In this document: positions 8,779 through 17,572 of the stretch, piece by piece
Position numbering within the stretch: position 1 is the first letter of the stretch
Layout: each line of letters starts with the position of its first letter
Assembly: GCA_045105235.1 (NCBI GenBank)
Contig: JBGCDH010000025.1
Coordinates: 1-64,000, forward strand
Length of the DNA stretch: 64,000 bases
Direction of reading: 5' to 3'
Source: GCA-2684655 sp045105235
GTDB lineage: Bacteria > Planctomycetota > UBA1135 > UBA2386
Program-made: the position numbers and the translations under genes
Notes under the pieces: generated by a model
What the model saw: only the letters and a program-made list of their open reading frames with translations
Database searches by the model: none
What the model was told of the DNA's origin: nothing

Positions 8779-9600
8779 ATGTCCGATACCACGCGTGTAA
8801 CTGGAGAAGCGTTCGCCCTCGAACGCCTCCGCGAGAATCCAGAAGTCTCTTTTGACGAAGTTCGGAAGGCGGCGGAGCAGCTCGAATTGGTCGTCCAGCC
8901 CATTCAATATGGACGCGCTCGGCGGCGCCTGCTCGAGGCGCCGTCCGCTGCGAAAAGCTCTGGTCCGGACTCGGCTGCGGCCGATCCTGCGGCGGTAGAA
9001 CGTGCTGCTGCTGGTGGCGGTGGCGCCGCTGCCGGGCGGATGGATGCAGCCGCAGCAGGCGTTGAGGCTAGTGCGACCTCTAGGGAAGACTTGCCGACGC
9101 CAGCTTCTGCTGGGCCTTCTGCTGGCCCATCTGCTGGCCCGGCGGCCGGCCCTTCTGCTGGCAAGTCCGTGGCCGCTGCTGGCGGCACGCAGCGCAAGGG
9201 GAGCCCTTCGTTTGAGTTCTTGGTCGCGCAGCTACGCGAGGAACCCACGCTCAGCTACGGCGAGTTGAAGCTGCGCTCCGAAGCCAACGACTTCAAGATC
9301 GCGCCGATAATGTATGGGCGCGCCAAGGCCTTGCTCGGCTTGGTCCCGGTGCGGCCGCGTGGCCAAGGCAAAAACCGCAAGCCCGCGGCGCCGGCTGTTC
9401 CGCCCCCCGCTGGTCTCTTGGATCCGGCGACGCTGCCGCCATCGCAGTCGGGCTCAGCCGATCAGTTTGCGGCGCAGATCGACAGCGTGCGCGACATCGA
9501 AGACCTGGTTCGCATCGTCAAGGATCTGGATGCCGAGCGGCGCCGTCTGCGGATGACGCTCGAGCAGGTCGCGCATGCGATCCATAGCGTTCTTCGCTGA
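8779..9600 (+). CDS. Protein with a duplicated ~43-residue domain of unknown function and a coiled-coil tail
   Basis: The 273-residue product has two copies of one motif. Copy 1 (about residues 10-52) contains LRENPEVSFDEVRKAA and PIQYGRARRRLL. Copy 2 (about 142-186) contains LREEPTLSYGELKLRSEA and PIMYGRAKALLGL. The shared pattern is F-x-LRE-x-P-x2-S-[FY]-x-E-[LV], then PI-x-YGRA-[RK]-x-LL. Between them is a Ser/Ala/Gly/Pro linker containing five SAGP repeats. The last 50 residues (SVRDIEDLVRIVKDLDAERR) form a coiled coil. There is no signal peptide, so it is cytosolic; DNA or protein binding is possible but unproven. I do not recognise the family. The start at 8779 places domain 1 at the N-terminus. 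Confidence 0.7.
   Translation: MSDTTRVTGEAFALERLRENPEVSFDEVRKAAEQLELVVQPIQYGRARRRLLEAPSAAKSSGPDSAAADPAAVERAAAGGGGAAAGRMDAAAAGVEASATSREDLPTPASAGPSAGPSAGPAAGPSAGKSVAAAGGTQRKGSPSFEFLVAQLREEPTLSYGELKLRSEANDFKIAPIMYGRAKALLGLVPVRPRGQGKNRKPAAPAVPPPAGLLDPATLPPSQSGSADQFAAQIDSVRDIEDLVRIVKDLDAERRRLRMTLEQVAHAIHSVLR
9106..9165 (+). repeat. 12-bp tandem repeat, five units, coding for SAGP
   Basis: Five imperfect 12-bp units based on TCTGCTGGCCCA lie inside the linker of the duplicated-domain protein and encode SAGP repeats without shifting the frame. Confidence 0.85.
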
Positions 9601-9624
9601 GAGTGTTCTCCGCTACGTAGTGCG

Positions 9625-9672
9625 ACCGTCATGTTGGGCAACCGTCATGTTGGGCAACCGTCGTGTTGGGCA
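9625..9672. repeat. 16-bp tandem repeat, three units, intergenic
   Basis: Three units of ACCGTCATGTTGGGCA (the third has one change) stand between two converging genes. The period is not a multiple of three. The function is unknown. Confidence 0.9.
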
Positions 9673-9725
9673 ACCGCTACACGGAGTCACCGCTGGGCGC
9701 ACTTGTGTGCCCGCACTCCTTCGCT

Positions 9726-11129
9726 TCACTCGGTAGGCGCCGCATCGACGCCCATCGCGTCTAGCATGCGTTCGGCGGAGCGGGCGGCGCCTTCGAGCGT
9801 TGCCGGAAAGCCGGTGTCGGTCCAGTCGCCGCAGACATAGAGATTGCCCCAGCGAGGATCCAACAGCCCTGGCCTCGGGCGCTGGTTTTCGGACGCGGGC
9901 GAGGCGACAAACGTCGCGTGCTGCTCTTTTCGGATGCGCACGACGGCATCGTCCAGTGCCACGCCGTAGGCGTTCGCAAGCTGCTGCCTGGCCACGCGCG
10001 CGATTTCGGCAACGGAATGGCCGTCGAGGCTGCGGTCGCCGCCGGACAGCAGTGCAAACCGCCCGATCGGATCCCCCGGCGTCCGCAGCAAGAAGTGAAA
10101 CGGTGCGGCGCCGACCAGGGCGACAACGGGGCCTTCGTCCGGCGGGATTTGCCCCGTGTCTTTGCACTCGAAATAGGCGGTGACGATGGGCGCCGACTCC
10201 AGCTCGGCCCAGCCCGGCGGTGATGAGGGCGGGAGTGTCGCTCGCGATGGCGAGGCGTGGTCGCCGTCGCCGCGGATGTCGTCCACGAGCAGCCTACGCA
10301 GTCCAAACCAAGGTAGCGCTGAGGCGACTAGGTCGTTTTCGCCAACGGAGATACGTTCGCCCGATGCCAGCTCAAGGGCTCCGATTCGCGCGCCGCAGTC
10401 GGCGGCCTGAAGTCCCGCGACCCGCGAGCCAAGCCGCAGGCGGACGTGCGCGGCCTCCAGTGCTGCGGGCGCTGGATCGGCAAAGATTTCTCCCCAGGTG
10501 CGTGTCGGGATCCAAAAGGCTGCGGACTTGGCGGAGCCGAAAAAGGCCTCCCGCAGCGTGCGCAAAAACGCGCGCGCCGAGGCCTCTTCGGGCTCGCAGT
10601 TCATGACGGCGCGACACAGAGGTCGCCACATCACATCGTCCGGCTCACCGCGCTGCCAGCGGCGCTGCAGCCAGTCGGAAAACATGTCGGTCTTGCGTGC
10701 CCCAAACAGCACGGTCGACATGCCAAAAAGCGCTCTGAGTCGCCCGGACCAGCTGATGCCGAGGCGTAGCAAAGCCCACGGCATGGCCAGCGGCACCGGC
10801 AAGCCGGACAGCGACAGGCGCGCGCTGCGCTTGGGCGAGAAGCGATACTGCATCACAAGGCGCGGATCCTGTTGGAAGCCGTCTTCGGTGCCGAGGCGGC
10901 GCAGCAACGCTCGGGTTGCGCGATAGCAGCCCAGCATCACGTGGAAGCCGTTGTCGACTCGTCGTCCGAGGACCCGGTCTGGGGTCGCGAAGGCGCGGCC
11001 GCCGCAGTGGGCCCGCGACTCGATCAGCTCGACGCGAAAGCCCCGGTCCGCCAACCCAAAGGCTGCGGCCATGCCGGCGACGCCTCCACCGAGCACGAAC
11101 GCGCGCCGCGGCGGCGAACCAGCCGTCAC
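9726..11129 (-). CDS. hpnE: Hydroxysqualene dehydroxylase HpnE
   Basis: This 467-residue FAD-dependent amine-oxidase-fold enzyme should reduce hydroxysqualene to squalene, the last step of the HpnCDE route from farnesyl diphosphate. An N-terminal FAD loop (VLGGGVAGMAAAFGLADRG), the GGRAF motif after the second strand, DNGFHVMLGCY and the C-terminal LYVCGDWTDTGFPATLEGA all fit the family. The frame stays open far upstream, but the real start is probably the GTG at 11129. It has GGGAG seven bases before it, overlaps the hpnD stop codon in GTGA, and begins just ahead of the FAD loop. It is the third gene of a coupled hpnC-hpnD-hpnE operon. Confidence 0.92.
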   Translation of the reverse strand: MTAGSPPRRAFVLGGGVAGMAAAFGLADRGFRVELIESRAHCGGRAFATPDRVLGRRVDNGFHVMLGCYRATRALLRRLGTEDGFQQDPRLVMQYRFSPKRSARLSLSGLPVPLAMPWALLRLGISWSGRLRALFGMSTVLFGARKTDMFSDWLQRRWQRGEPDDVMWRPLCRAVMNCEPEEASARAFLRTLREAFFGSAKSAAFWIPTRTWGEIFADPAPAALEAAHVRLRLGSRVAGLQAADCGARIGALELASGERISVGENDLVASALPWFGLRRLLVDDIRGDGDHASPSRATLPPSSPPGWAELESAPIVTAYFECKDTGQIPPDEGPVVALVGAAPFHFLLRTPGDPIGRFALLSGGDRSLDGHSVAEIARVARQQLANAYGVALDDAVVRIRKEQHATFVASPASENQRPRPGLLDPRWGNLYVCGDWTDTGFPATLEGAARSAERMLDAMGVDAAPTE

Positions 11130-12037
11130 CAGCGCACTCCCAGCCAAACCGTCGACAGCAGCCAGATCTTGCGCGGCTTCGCAACGCGACAGCGCGGCAG
11201 CAGCAGGTTGCCGGCGCGCTTCTCCAGCTTGGCCAATACGTCGCGGTAAACGGCGCCCATGATGCGCGGGGCTACGAGGGCGCGCCGCTCGCGGTAGCTC
11301 AGCTGGCCCTGTTCGCGGCGCGCGTTGGCGAAGCGCTGACGGGCGCGCTCCGCCAACCGCTCGCAAAGCCGTGTGACCCCGCCGCTGCCCGAGGCGTAGA
11401 GCGATGCTTCGCCGCGTCCGAGCAGGTCTTCTGCGGCAATGCCGAACTCGGTCAGCCAGGACTGCGGCACGTAGCAGCGACCGATTTCCGCGTCGCCGCG
11501 CAGGTCGCGCAGCACGTTGGTTAGCTGCAGCGCGTGGCCCAGCTCGATCGCGTAGCGCTGCGCTCCTTCGTCGTTGGCGCCAAAGATTGGCAGGCACGCG
11601 AGCCCAACGGCGGACGCTACGCGGTAGCAGTAGAGCTCGAGCTCTGCCTCGTCGGCGAGTTTCTGCGGGATCCCGCTCGCCGGCGGAATGTCTGTGCGAC
11701 AGCCGGCCACCAGGTCTTCGAGCGCCTGCCTCGGCACCGAGTATTCCTGCATCACGCGCCGCAACGCATGGCCAACAGGCGTTTTGGCTTCGCCGCCGCT
11801 GCCGGCCGCGGCCAGCTCGTTCTGCCAGTAGTCGAGCCGCGCCCGCGCGATCTCCGGATCTGGCGCTTCGTCGACGGCGTCGTCGACGACGCGGCAAAAG
11901 GCGTAGACCACCTGCATCGCCTCGCGTCGGGCCGCGTCCAGACAGACAAAGCCCGCTAGAAAATTTGAGCCCGAGCGCTCGGTGATCGCCGCTGGCGTCC
12001 GTTCGGCGTCGGGAGGAACAGCTAGCGATGCGCTCAT
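11126..12037 (-). CDS. hpnD: Presqualene diphosphate synthase HpnD
   Basis: A 303-residue trans-isoprenyl diphosphate synthase of the squalene/phytoene synthase family. It has two Asp-rich metal sites: CRVVDDAVDEAPD and LTNVLRDLRGD. AGCRTDI, CYRVASAVGL and the late segment VAPRIMGAVYRDVLAKLE are typical of HpnD. It condenses two farnesyl diphosphates to presqualene diphosphate. The start ATG (12037) overlaps the hpnC stop codon in ATGA, and its own stop overlaps hpnE. The longer open frame upstream is arginine-rich shadow sequence of hpnC. Confidence 0.93.
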   Translation of the reverse strand: MSASLAVPPDAERTPAAITERSGSNFLAGFVCLDAARREAMQVVYAFCRVVDDAVDEAPDPEIARARLDYWQNELAAAGSGGEAKTPVGHALRRVMQEYSVPRQALEDLVAGCRTDIPPASGIPQKLADEAELELYCYRVASAVGLACLPIFGANDEGAQRYAIELGHALQLTNVLRDLRGDAEIGRCYVPQSWLTEFGIAAEDLLGRGEASLYASGSGGVTRLCERLAERARQRFANARREQGQLSYRERRALVAPRIMGAVYRDVLAKLEKRAGNLLLPRCRVAKPRKIWLLSTVWLGVRW

Positions 12038-13002
12038 CCTTGCCTCCAGATCGGCGGCTTGGACAACAACAGGCCGCCGAACACGGTGCCGATGCGTCGC
12101 ATTTTGCCCAGGTGCACGTTGCCGCCGAGCACATCGCCGCCTTCTGCACGAATGCGTGCGAGCACGGCTGCGGCACCGCGCAGGATGGCGCGCAGCTCGA
12201 GGCGAAGCCTGCCGCGCACGGCGTTTACGAGCGGCCAGCCGGCGGCGAAGTCCGACGCGATGTGGTCCGCTTGCTGGAGAACAAACTGCCGGACCTCTTC
12301 GTTGGCGTGTTCGGCGCGGAGGTCGCGCTCGTCGGCGCCGCACTTGGCCAGTTCGTCGAGCGGAAAGTAGATACGGTCGCGTTCGAGCAGGTCTTCGCGC
12401 AAGTCCTGCAGGTGATTGACCAGCTGTAGGCCGGTGCAGATGCGATCCGACCAGGTGTCGAGCTGAGGGTCGCGATAGCCGCAGACGCGCAGCACGAGCC
12501 GCCCGATGGGGTCCGCCGAGCGCCGGCAGTAGTCGAGCAGCTGCGGCCGGTCGTAGCGGCGCTGGTGACAGTCCTGCTCAAATGCGTCGAGCAAGTCTGT
12601 GAACAGCGAGTGCTCCAACGAGCAGTCCGCGATCGATGCACAGAGGTCGCGGAACAGCGGCTCTTGGGCGTTGGGGTCGGTTCCCTCTAGGTGGCGCAGG
12701 AAGTCGGCCCGGAATGCCAGCAGCGCGTCGACGTCCTGGAGTTCGTCCGCGAGATCGTCCGCCGTCCGCGCGAACGCGTAGATGCGGTGCAGGTGCAGCC
12801 TGGCGCGCCGCGGCAGCAGCCACGAACCGACCGGGAAGTTCTCGTAGTGCTGCCGGGCCATGGACAGGTAGTCCGTCGGCAGCCCGGCCGCGCTCGGCGG
12901 AGTCGGGTTCTTGCTAGCAGGGGGATCAGACGGCGTGGCCACGGCCCAACAGGTTCGCACGGCGACGGAATCGCGTCCAGCCACAGAAAAGACTGTCACC
13001 AC
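12034..13002 (-). CDS. hpnC: Hydroxysqualene synthase HpnC
   Basis: This 322-residue squalene/phytoene synthase paralogue turns presqualene diphosphate into hydroxysqualene. The family hallmarks are MARQHYENFPVGSWLLP, the first Asp motif in FARTADDLADE, and the second in LVNHLQDLREDLLERDRIYFP. It heads the operon. The start used is a GTG at 13002 without a good ribosome site; a GTG about 60 bases further in is also possible, since the first 40 residues are poorly family-like. The 47 bp between it and the divergent gene at 13050 must hold both promoters. Confidence 0.9.
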   Translation of the reverse strand: MVTVFSVAGRDSVAVRTCWAVATPSDPPASKNPTPPSAAGLPTDYLSMARQHYENFPVGSWLLPRRARLHLHRIYAFARTADDLADELQDVDALLAFRADFLRHLEGTDPNAQEPLFRDLCASIADCSLEHSLFTDLLDAFEQDCHQRRYDRPQLLDYCRRSADPIGRLVLRVCGYRDPQLDTWSDRICTGLQLVNHLQDLREDLLERDRIYFPLDELAKCGADERDLRAEHANEEVRQFVLQQADHIASDFAAGWPLVNAVRGRLRLELRAILRGAAAVLARIRAEGGDVLGGNVHLGKMRRIGTVFGGLLLSKPPIWRQG

Positions 13003-13049
13003 GAACGGTCTCCGGTCCCTGACAAATAGGAGACCCCGAGGAGACGGAT

Positions 13050-13574
13050 ATGAGAATCGACTTCGACGCCAAGGACACGATCAACGACTACACCTCGGTG
13101 CCTGAGGGCACCTACGTCTGCCGGATTGCGGAGACGCGGACCGGCACGACCCGCGCCGGCGACGAGCGCTGGTCGATGCGGCTCGTCGTCGCGGAGGGGC
13201 AGCATGTTGGCAAGCAAGCCGCCTGGGACAGTCTGGTCTTTAGCAGCCGTGGTCGGGCCCGCGCCCGGACGGTGCTGCACGCCCTGGGTATGCCGTCTTC
13301 TGGCAAGGTCGATCTCGAGCCGGTGGACTTGGAAGGCAAGACCGCGCTCGTCACGGTTCGGCCCGGGGAATACGAGAGCCCATCCGGGCTGGTCGTTCGC
13401 CGCAATGAGGTCCCCTACGACGGCTACCGTTCGCTGCCGGGGGCCTCGGATGCCCCGGATGACGCCAGTGCTGCGGATGGCGATCGGGCGGCGGATGGCG
13501 ATCGGGCGGCAGGCGCTGGCGACAGCCCTGGCAAGGCGGTGGATGGAGGCGGCATAGGGGAGATCCCGTTCTAG
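13050..13574 (+). CDS. DUF669-like protein with SSB-like C-terminal tip
   Basis: The 174-residue cytosolic protein begins MRIDFDAKDTINDYTSVPEG and continues with GDERWSMRLVV, AAWDSLVFSSRGRARARTVL and VVRRNEVPYDGYR. It resembles the DUF669 group of small proteins often found near phage or recombination genes. A low-complexity tail with an 18-bp duplication leads to a C-terminus of IGEIPF. This is close to the acidic IPF tip that bacterial SSB proteins use to dock partners. That suggests, but does not prove, single-strand DNA binding or replication-linked partners. GAGG lies seven bases before the ATG. It is divergent from the squalene operon. Confidence 0.65.
   Translation: MRIDFDAKDTINDYTSVPEGTYVCRIAETRTGTTRAGDERWSMRLVVAEGQHVGKQAAWDSLVFSSRGRARARTVLHALGMPSSGKVDLEPVDLEGKTALVTVRPGEYESPSGLVVRRNEVPYDGYRSLPGASDAPDDASAADGDRAADGDRAAGAGDSPGKAVDGGGIGEIPF
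13473..13508 (+). repeat. 18-bp tandem duplication in coding sequence
   Basis: Two exact copies of GCGGATGGCGATCGGGCG encode the repeated AADGDR-type linker in the DUF669-like protein. Confidence 0.9.
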
Positions 13575-13697
13575 TTTGCTGGCCTGAAAGCGCCCTGATG
13601 ACAATCCTGAGCCAGAAACGGCCCGTGGCATGGCGACTTGCCATTCTGTTCCAAGCTCGGACTGGCGTGCGCGGGACGAAATGCCGATCAGGACTGT

Positions 13698-15167
13698 ATG
13701 CAAGTTGGTCAGTTTCCGGCCGCGGCCGCCAATTCCCTGATCGAGGGATACTGCGACGACTTCGTCTCGCTGTCTGCGATCTTCGCGCAGACCCTCGAAC
13801 AGGTGACGATGCGCCAGATCAACATCGACGGCAGCCGCAAGCGGCTGGCGCAGATCGAGCACGGCATGCAGCAGCTCGCATCCGCCGTCCGTGACCTGCT
13901 CGATCGAGAAGGCGTGCTTGGACAGCAGGGCGAAGGCGCGGGCGATGGCCTCGGGAGCAGCAATGCGTTGTCGCTGTCAGGGAGCCAGGATACGGAGACT
14001 CAGGCTTTGGGGAGTCCAGAGAGTCTGAGTCTGGAGACTGAGGCATCGCCGAGCCAGCTGATGCCCGAGGATTGGACGCAGAACCAAAGCGAGGTGCTCT
14101 CGGATCGCGCGGATGGATATTCGCACCAGGGCGGTTCGGCTGGCGGGAGCGACTCCCTCTACGGACACCTTGGCAGCGGGCTGGACGACCAAGAGCCCGC
14201 ATCGCCGGAGGCCGTTTCGCCGGATGGCGCCGGTGCAGCTGGGGGAAGCGGCGTAGCGTTTGGGCGCGATTCGATGGGGAGTGCGCCGTTCGATCGTGAT
14301 CTAGCAGCGGATGATGCCGTAGCAAAAGACGCCGCCACGAACGATGCGGCGGTTGGTGAGTCCGGGCCGAGCTTGATGAGCATGACGGACTGGGTGCGGC
14401 GGGACGATGCGCCGACCGGAAAACGCGGTCCAGGACTCGGCGGCCCAGGTAGCGGCGGTTCGGAAAGCGGCGGTTCTGGCCAACCCGTGCGGGGGCCGTC
14501 GCAGCAAGATCAGCGAGGCCAGCCGGGTGCGTCGTCCGTGCGGCCACCGCGCGCGGGTCTTGGAGCGCAAGGTCGAGGGCCGTCGGCCAGCAGTCGCGAG
14601 AACGCGCGCTTGGGGGCCGCGATGGCGGACAAGTTTGGCGTGCGGGCGACTCGCAACGGCGGGGCGAGCGGCGGCGGCAGCAGACAGCCGCCGAAGGCCG
14701 CCGGCATGAAGGGCACCAACTCCAGCATGCCCGTGCTGACGGTGTTCCAGTTTGTGGAGCGCATGCGCAAGAGTGGCGAAATGCGCGTCGACTTGTCGGG
14801 AGAACTGCTGCGTTTCGAGTTCCACAACGGCTGCATTCAGGCCTGTATCAGCAACCAGAGCATGCGCGGTGAGCGGCTCGGGGACATCTTGATCGAGTGC
14901 GGTGCCTGCACGCCCGAAGAGCTCAATGCGCTGATGCAGCGCATCGGTCGCTGCACTTCGATGCAGCTCGGCGATGCGGCTGTGCGCGAAGGCATCGTGA
15001 GCAACGGACAGATTCTCGACGCGCTCGAGCGTCAGGTGCGCCGCCGGTTCCAGCGCGCCTGTCGAAGTGCCAACGCCAGCTACGAATTCTTTGAGGGCAG
15101 CGCCTCGGCAAGCGACGGCAGGATTCGCATCACGCCCATGGAGCTATCGCACGAATCGCGCCTGTAG
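13698..15167 (+). CDS. DUF4388-domain protein with N-terminal coiled coil and long disordered linker
   Basis: The 489-residue product has three parts. Residues 1-75 are helical and likely coiled coil (SRKRLAQIEHGMQQLASAV). Residues 80-340 are Ser/Gly/Asp-rich and probably disordered. The last 145 residues form a DUF4388 (PATAN-like) domain: LTVFQFVERMRKSGEMRVDL, FEFHNGCIQACIS, GERLGDILIECGACTPEEL, LGDAAVREGIVSNGQILDAL and ASYEFFEG. Such domains occur in signalling and gliding/polarity proteins of myxobacteria and planctomycetes. The ATG at 13698 has AGGA seven bases upstream. A GCGGC/GCCGC hairpin follows the stop codon directly at 15170-15183, with no T-run. Confidence 0.75.
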   Translation: MQVGQFPAAAANSLIEGYCDDFVSLSAIFAQTLEQVTMRQINIDGSRKRLAQIEHGMQQLASAVRDLLDREGVLGQQGEGAGDGLGSSNALSLSGSQDTETQALGSPESLSLETEASPSQLMPEDWTQNQSEVLSDRADGYSHQGGSAGGSDSLYGHLGSGLDDQEPASPEAVSPDGAGAAGGSGVAFGRDSMGSAPFDRDLAADDAVAKDAATNDAAVGESGPSLMSMTDWVRRDDAPTGKRGPGLGGPGSGGSESGGSGQPVRGPSQQDQRGQPGASSVRPPRAGLGAQGRGPSASSRENARLGAAMADKFGVRATRNGGASGGGSRQPPKAAGMKGTNSSMPVLTVFQFVERMRKSGEMRVDLSGELLRFEFHNGCIQACISNQSMRGERLGDILIECGACTPEELNALMQRIGRCTSMQLGDAAVREGIVSNGQILDALERQVRRRFQRACRSANASYEFFEGSASASDGRIRITPMELSHESRL

Positions 15168-15374
15168 TTGCGGCGTGCGCCGCGCCGGGCTGGCGAATTG
15201 GGCAGAGCTGATGATCCTTGCGCGGCCGGTGATCCGCGTGGAGCAATGGTCAAGCCCTCTGTCGCGCCGGAAAGGCCTGCGGATTCGCTCCCGCGTCTGA
15301 GACTCGGGGAGAATCTCGTACACCGCATGTTCCGGGCGTGGAGCTAGCGCGCCCGACGGGCTAAGACGGCGTAG

Positions 15375-17387
15375 GTGAAGCCCGAAGTCGAGATCGAACA
15401 GCTGCGTCAGCAGATCCGAGAGGCGGACGACCGCTACTACAACGGCGGGGATTCGCCGCTGACAGATGCCCAGTATGACGAGCTGTTTGTGCGGCTCCGC
15501 ACGCTGGAAGACAAGCACCCTGCGCTCGTCACCGACGACTCGCCAACGCACAGCGTCGGGGCGCCGCTCGAGAAAGGCGGAGCGTTTGCGACCGGCGCCC
15601 ACCTCGCGCCGATGGGCAGTCTCGAGTCGTTGATGCAGGCCGATGCCGTGCTCACGTTTGCCGAGCGGGCGGCAAAGCTGTTGGAACTTGAAGATCCCGA
15701 TGCGATTCGCTGGAGCTGCGAGCCAAAGCTAGATGGCGTAAGCGCCAACCTGCTCTACGAAGACGGTGTTCTGATTCGCGGACTGTCTCGCGGCGATGGC
15801 CAAAACGGCGAAGACCTGACGCGCAATCTGCGCACGATTCGCAACCTTCCGGCGCGCTTGGCTGGGGCGGGGCCGTTTCCCTCGCGCATTGAAATCCGCG
15901 GCGAAGTGATCATGTCCAAGGCGGGCTTTGCGGCGCTTCAGCAGCGCGAAGAAAGTTCGACGGAGACGGCGTTTCGCAACGCGCGGAACACGGTCGCCGG
16001 CACGCTCAAGCTGCTCGACCCGCGAATGGTCAAGCGGCGGCCACTCGACTTCCTGGCATTCGCCGTCGGAGCGGTAGAGGGGTTTGAGTTCGCAACCCAC
16101 GGAGAACTGCGTCACGCGCTTGCCGCATGGGGCTTTGCAGTTGCCGAGCCCGCCGAGACGGTCGAAGGGGTGGCGGGGATCCTCGCATTCCGTGACCGGC
16201 TCGAAGCGCAGCGCGACGAGCTGTCCTATGAGATGGATGGTATCGTCGCAAAGGTCGACGAGATTGCGGCGCAGCAGCAGCTCGGACGTCGGACGCGCAC
16301 GCCCCGCTGGGCATTGGCCTACAAGTTTGCGCCGCGGCTTGCCCGGACCAGAGTCGAGCAGATCAGCGCACAGGTGGGTCGCACGGGAGCCGTTACGCCG
16401 GTCGCTCACTTGGAAGCCGTCGATCTCGCCGGCGTCACCGTGCGCAACGCTTCGTTGCACAATTGGGCATTGGTGGCCGAGCGCGACGTGCGCGTTGGCG
16501 ACCAGGTCGAAATCCAGCGAGCGGGTGATGTCATCCCCGAAGTCGTGCGCGTTTTTGAGGAGGAGCGCAGCTCTGACTCCAAGCCGGCCGAACCGCCTAG
16601 CGCGTGCCCACGTTGCGACGGGGCTCTGCTGGCGGAGGGCAAGTTTGTCTACTGCACCAATCTCGACTGTCCAGCACAGCTGACGGCGCGAATTGTTCAC
16701 TTGGCGAGTCGGCGCGCGTTCGATATCGAAGGTCTCGGCCCAAAGCAGGTCGAGCAGCTCGTCGCGGCAAAGCTCGTTGGCGGCATCGAGGACGTGTTTG
16801 GTCTGCAGGACAAAAAAGAGCAGCTCCTCGAACTCGACCGTTGGGGCCAGCGCAGCACCGACAAGCTGCTGCGTCAGATTGACGCGCGCCGTGCGGTGCC
16901 GCTGGCGCGATTCCTGCATGGAATCGGCATTCGCCACGTCGGCGAGACCACCGCGAAAGATCTTGCTGGCCACTTCGGCACGCTGGAGCGCCTGCGCGCT
17001 GCGACGTCCGCCGAGCTGCTCGCCGTCGATGGAGTCGGCGATGAGGTCGCGAACGCCGTGCTGGAGTTTTTCTCGTCGGACAAAAAGCAGGCGACGTTGC
17101 AGACGCTGGCCGACGCTGGCGTCGTGCCTGAAGCGGCGGTGCGCACGCTCGAGGGGCCGCTCGCAGGCCGAATCTTCGTCTTTACCGGTAGCATGGAATC
17201 CATGTCGCGTGACGAGGGCAAAGAGAAGGTTGAGGCGCTCGGTGCCAAGACAAGCAATGGCGTCAGCAAGAAGGTGACCGATGTCGTCGCCGGCGCCGAG
17301 GCCGGTAGCAAGCTTGCAAAGGCCGAGAAGCTTGGCCTGCGCATCCACGACGAAGCCGCGTTTTCGCAGCTGCTCGAAGAGCTGTGA
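15375..17387 (+). CDS. ligA: NAD-dependent DNA ligase LigA
   Basis: A full-length 670-residue NAD-dependent ligase that seals nicks in replication and repair. The order is: Ia and adenylation domains with the nucleophile Lys118 in CEPKLDG, the OB domain, a zinc finger (CPRC near 412 and CTNLDC near 431), helix-hairpin-helix repeats (HGIGIRHVGE, VDGVGDEVANAVL), and a C-terminal BRCT domain (about 590-670, GRIFVFTGSMESMSRDE). The start is a GTG at 15375. Its stop codon overlaps the next start in GTGA, so the small gene at 17384 may be translationally coupled. Confidence 0.97.
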   Translation: MKPEVEIEQLRQQIREADDRYYNGGDSPLTDAQYDELFVRLRTLEDKHPALVTDDSPTHSVGAPLEKGGAFATGAHLAPMGSLESLMQADAVLTFAERAAKLLELEDPDAIRWSCEPKLDGVSANLLYEDGVLIRGLSRGDGQNGEDLTRNLRTIRNLPARLAGAGPFPSRIEIRGEVIMSKAGFAALQQREESSTETAFRNARNTVAGTLKLLDPRMVKRRPLDFLAFAVGAVEGFEFATHGELRHALAAWGFAVAEPAETVEGVAGILAFRDRLEAQRDELSYEMDGIVAKVDEIAAQQQLGRRTRTPRWALAYKFAPRLARTRVEQISAQVGRTGAVTPVAHLEAVDLAGVTVRNASLHNWALVAERDVRVGDQVEIQRAGDVIPEVVRVFEEERSSDSKPAEPPSACPRCDGALLAEGKFVYCTNLDCPAQLTARIVHLASRRAFDIEGLGPKQVEQLVAAKLVGGIEDVFGLQDKKEQLLELDRWGQRSTDKLLRQIDARRAVPLARFLHGIGIRHVGETTAKDLAGHFGTLERLRAATSAELLAVDGVGDEVANAVLEFFSSDKKQATLQTLADAGVVPEAAVRTLEGPLAGRIFVFTGSMESMSRDEGKEKVEALGAKTSNGVSKKVTDVVAGAEAGSKLAKAEKLGLRIHDEAAFSQLLEEL

Positions 17388-17572
17388 CAGCCAACCAACG
17401 CGATCCTGCGCGGCAAGCTGCTGCGCCGGGCGACCGCATCCGGGAGGCGTCCAGGGCGCCTCTGAGGAGCGGGCGCAGCCCCTTGCTGCACGGCGTCCGC
17501 TTGGTTGCGCTCGGTCTGCTGCTAGGCGCTGTTCTCTATGGTGTCTACGTCGGGCTGGGCGCGCTCGGCTGA
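17384..17572 (+). CDS. Small single-pass membrane protein
   Basis: A 62-residue protein with a basic N-terminal half and one hydrophobic segment near the C-terminus (LVALGLLLGAVLYGVYVGLG). It starts at a GTG overlapping the ligA stop by four bases, an arrangement used by many real gene pairs in this window. Its end overlaps the converging helicase gene by 28 bp. No family is recognised and the function is unknown. Confidence 0.45.
   Translation: MTANQRDPARQAAAPGDRIREASRAPLRSGRSPLLHGVRLVALGLLLGAVLYGVYVGLGALG

Noticed and set aside
11130..12176. N-terminal extension of hpnE (frame open for 349 more codons)
   Set aside because: It would overlap all of hpnD and is compositionally wrong; the GTG at 11129 with a ribosome site and GTGA overlap explains the start.
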